Of a stretch of DNA of 28,816 nt, positions 27,652-28,816 are shown piece after piece. Origin of the DNA: an uncultured Oscillospiraceae bacterium (GTDB lineage Bacteria; Bacillota; Clostridia; Oscillospirales; Oscillospiraceae); the NCBI GenBank assembly GCA_910589085.1, contig CAJUSG010000004.1, positions 1 through 28,816 of the forward strand, read 5' to 3'. Position numbers and translations under genes: made by a program. How positions within the stretch are numbered: position 1 is the stretch's first letter; each line of letters opens with the position of its first letter. The notes beneath the pieces are model-generated. The model was not told the DNA's origin, did not search any database, and saw nothing but the letters and a program-made list of their open reading frames with translations.

Positions 27652-27665
27652 GCTGTGTTCAGTTC

Positions 27666-28760
27666 TCAGGGCTTGGCGATGTTGTAGTCCTCAGGGCTGT
27701 TAATGGTAGCGCCCGCGTCGTGGAGCATCCAGGAGACGGTGGACTCCCACTCGGTAAAGAAGGCCTTGGTGTCCTCAACGGTGGGGTACAGCTCAAAGAG
27801 CTTGTCGATGCAGTTGGAATCCAGCCAGGCGTTGAAATCGGGGTCGGCGCAGGCGGCCTTGGTGGCGCTGCGCAGAACCTCCTGCACATCGGCGGGGACG
27901 TCCTTGTTCACCAGCAGGGTCAGGGGGCTGTAGGGCAGGCTGAGCAGGTCGTCGCTGCCCTCCATGAACTCGGACAGGGCGGGCACGTCGGGATAGGCCT
28001 CCATGCGCTTGGTGGCGCAGACGGCCAGCAGGCGCAGGTCGCCGCTCTCCAGATAGGGGACGACGGTGGAGTAGTTGGAGTTGGTGAACTGAACCTGATT
28101 GCCCAGAACGGCGGTGATGCCCTCGGCGCCGGAGGAGTAGGCGGTCAGGGCGGGCTCAAAGCCGTAGCGGTTCATAATCAGGGCCTGGATGTGGCCGGAG
28201 CCGCCAGGGCCGGTGTAGCTCATCTGCACCTTGCCGGGGTTGGCCTGGATCTCGTCCAGCAGGTCCTGCAGGGTCTCATACTTGGAGTTGGAGGCGACCA
28301 CCAGCACCTTGGGGTCGCTGGAGATGGCGGAGATGGGGGAGAAGTCGTCATAGCTCATCTCGCTGATGCCCATCACGCGGCAGGTGCCCAGGGACTCGGC
28401 AGCCAGCACCATGGTGTAGCCGTCGGGATCGGCGTCAAGGGCGGCCTGGATGCCCACGGTGCCAGAGGCGCCGGCCTGGTTGCTGACAATGATGGACTGG
28501 CCCAGCTGCTTCTCCAGGGCGATGGCCAGCTGGCGGCCGGCCAGGTCGGAGGTTCCGCCGGCACCGTAGGGGATAATCATGGTGATGGGACCGGTGGGGT
28601 AATTAGTAGTGGGGGCGGGGGTGGGCTCAGACTGTCCGGTGGACTGAGAGCCGGTGGGGGGATTGGAAGCGGAGGTGCCGGAGGGCTCGGCGGGCTTGGA
28701 GCAGGAGGCCAGACCAAGCAGCATAGCCGTGGCAAGCAAGGCAGTGAGCAGTTTCTTCAT
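27666..28760 (-). CDS. tctC: Tripartite tricarboxylate transporter, substrate-binding lipoprotein TctC
   Basis: A 364-residue Bug-family extracytoplasmic binding protein. The lipoprotein signal has its lipobox at LGLASC, then a Ser/Thr/Pro-rich linker. The mature domain shows ITMIIPYGAGGTSDLAGR, VSNQAGASGTVGIQAALDADPDGYTM, the late VQMSYTGPGGSGHIQAL and VNKDVPADVQEVL, all typical of Bug proteins. ATG 28760 follows AAAGGAAGAG; six further codons upstream lack support. As the first gene, it should give the most abundant product. Its promoter lies at or beyond the right window edge. Confidence 0.94.
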   Translation of the reverse strand: MKKLLTALLATAMLLGLASCSKPAEPSGTSASNPPTGSQSTGQSEPTPAPTTNYPTGPITMIIPYGAGGTSDLAGRQLAIALEKQLGQSIIVSNQAGASGTVGIQAALDADPDGYTMVLAAESLGTCRVMGISEMSYDDFSPISAISSDPKVLVVASNSKYETLQDLLDEIQANPGKVQMSYTGPGGSGHIQALIMNRYGFEPALTAYSSGAEGITAVLGNQVQFTNSNYSTVVPYLESGDLRLLAVCATKRMEAYPDVPALSEFMEGSDDLLSLPYSPLTLLVNKDVPADVQEVLRSATKAACADPDFNAWLDSNCIDKLFELYPTVEDTKAFFTEWESTVSWMLHDAGATINSPEDYNIAKP

Positions 28761-28794
28761 TGAATCTCTTCCTTTCAATTTTTCTTGCCCGGAA

Positions 28795-28809
28795 AAAATT
28801 TCTCAAAAG
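28795..28809 (-). promoter_or_regulatory. Possible operator upstream of tctC
   Basis: The minus strand reads TTTTGAGAAATTTTTT, matching TTTGAGAAATGTTTC upstream of the lacI-family gene (17660-17673) at 13 of 15 positions. It suggests shared control by that regulator, but the promoter context is cut off by the window edge and the match is short and AT-rich. Confidence 0.3.
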
Positions 28810-28816
28810 TGTCCGG

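Overview
The window is GC-rich bacterial chromosome with Clostridia-type content: RNase J, a T-box leader, S-layer-homology (SLH) and copper-amine-oxidase-like stalk domains, an NfeD/SPFH pair, strong AGGAGG ribosome binding sites and several GTG/TTG starts. GC content and gene style suggest a gut Oscillospirales (Flavonifractor/Lawsonibacter-like) organism. That placement is inference; no rRNA or tRNA gene is present to fix it.

Region 1 (1-5521): the N-terminal part of acetolactate synthase (ilvB) behind a T-box leader, a small zinc-ribbon membrane protein divergent from a dCMP deaminase, a secreted stalk-domain protein behind a long structured leader, and RNase J. Region 2 (5522-14916): a nucleotidyltransferase/phosphomannomutase-like fusion with a degenerate mutase half, a DUF1653 plus ArsC/Spx-like pair, a WYL regulator, an NfeD-SPFH operon ending in a 41-residue protein, a polysaccharide deacetylase, a CmpB-like membrane protein, a secreted Cys/His-rich repeat protein, and an XRE regulator sharing an overlapping divergent promoter with a small acidic protein. 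Two different GTAGGG-ended palindromic intergenic elements lie here.

Region 3 (15024-18800): aspartate carbamoyltransferase carrying a PyrI-like zinc ribbon at its C-terminus, then chorismate synthase (aroC) divergent from a LacI-family regulator, with repeated operator-like sites between them. Region 4 (18834-22467): a 3.6-kb IS4-type transposon, defined here by 19-bp terminal inverted repeats and a 10-bp target duplication, inserted into what reads as the terminator hairpin between lacI and aroE. It carries an internally deleted transposase, a degenerate repeat array, a promoter-to-terminator small RNA gene and an SLH-domain secreted protein. The leader RNA of that protein folds like the leader of the chromosomal gene at 2655. 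Region 5 (22491-28816): on the minus strand, a tripartite tricarboxylate transporter (tctC-tctB-tctA) followed by aroA-aroD-aroE.

With aroC and the LacI regulator, region 5 looks like a shikimate-pathway cluster tied to an organic-acid importer. The most novel signals are the transposon with its RNA cargo and the covarying leader RNA pair.
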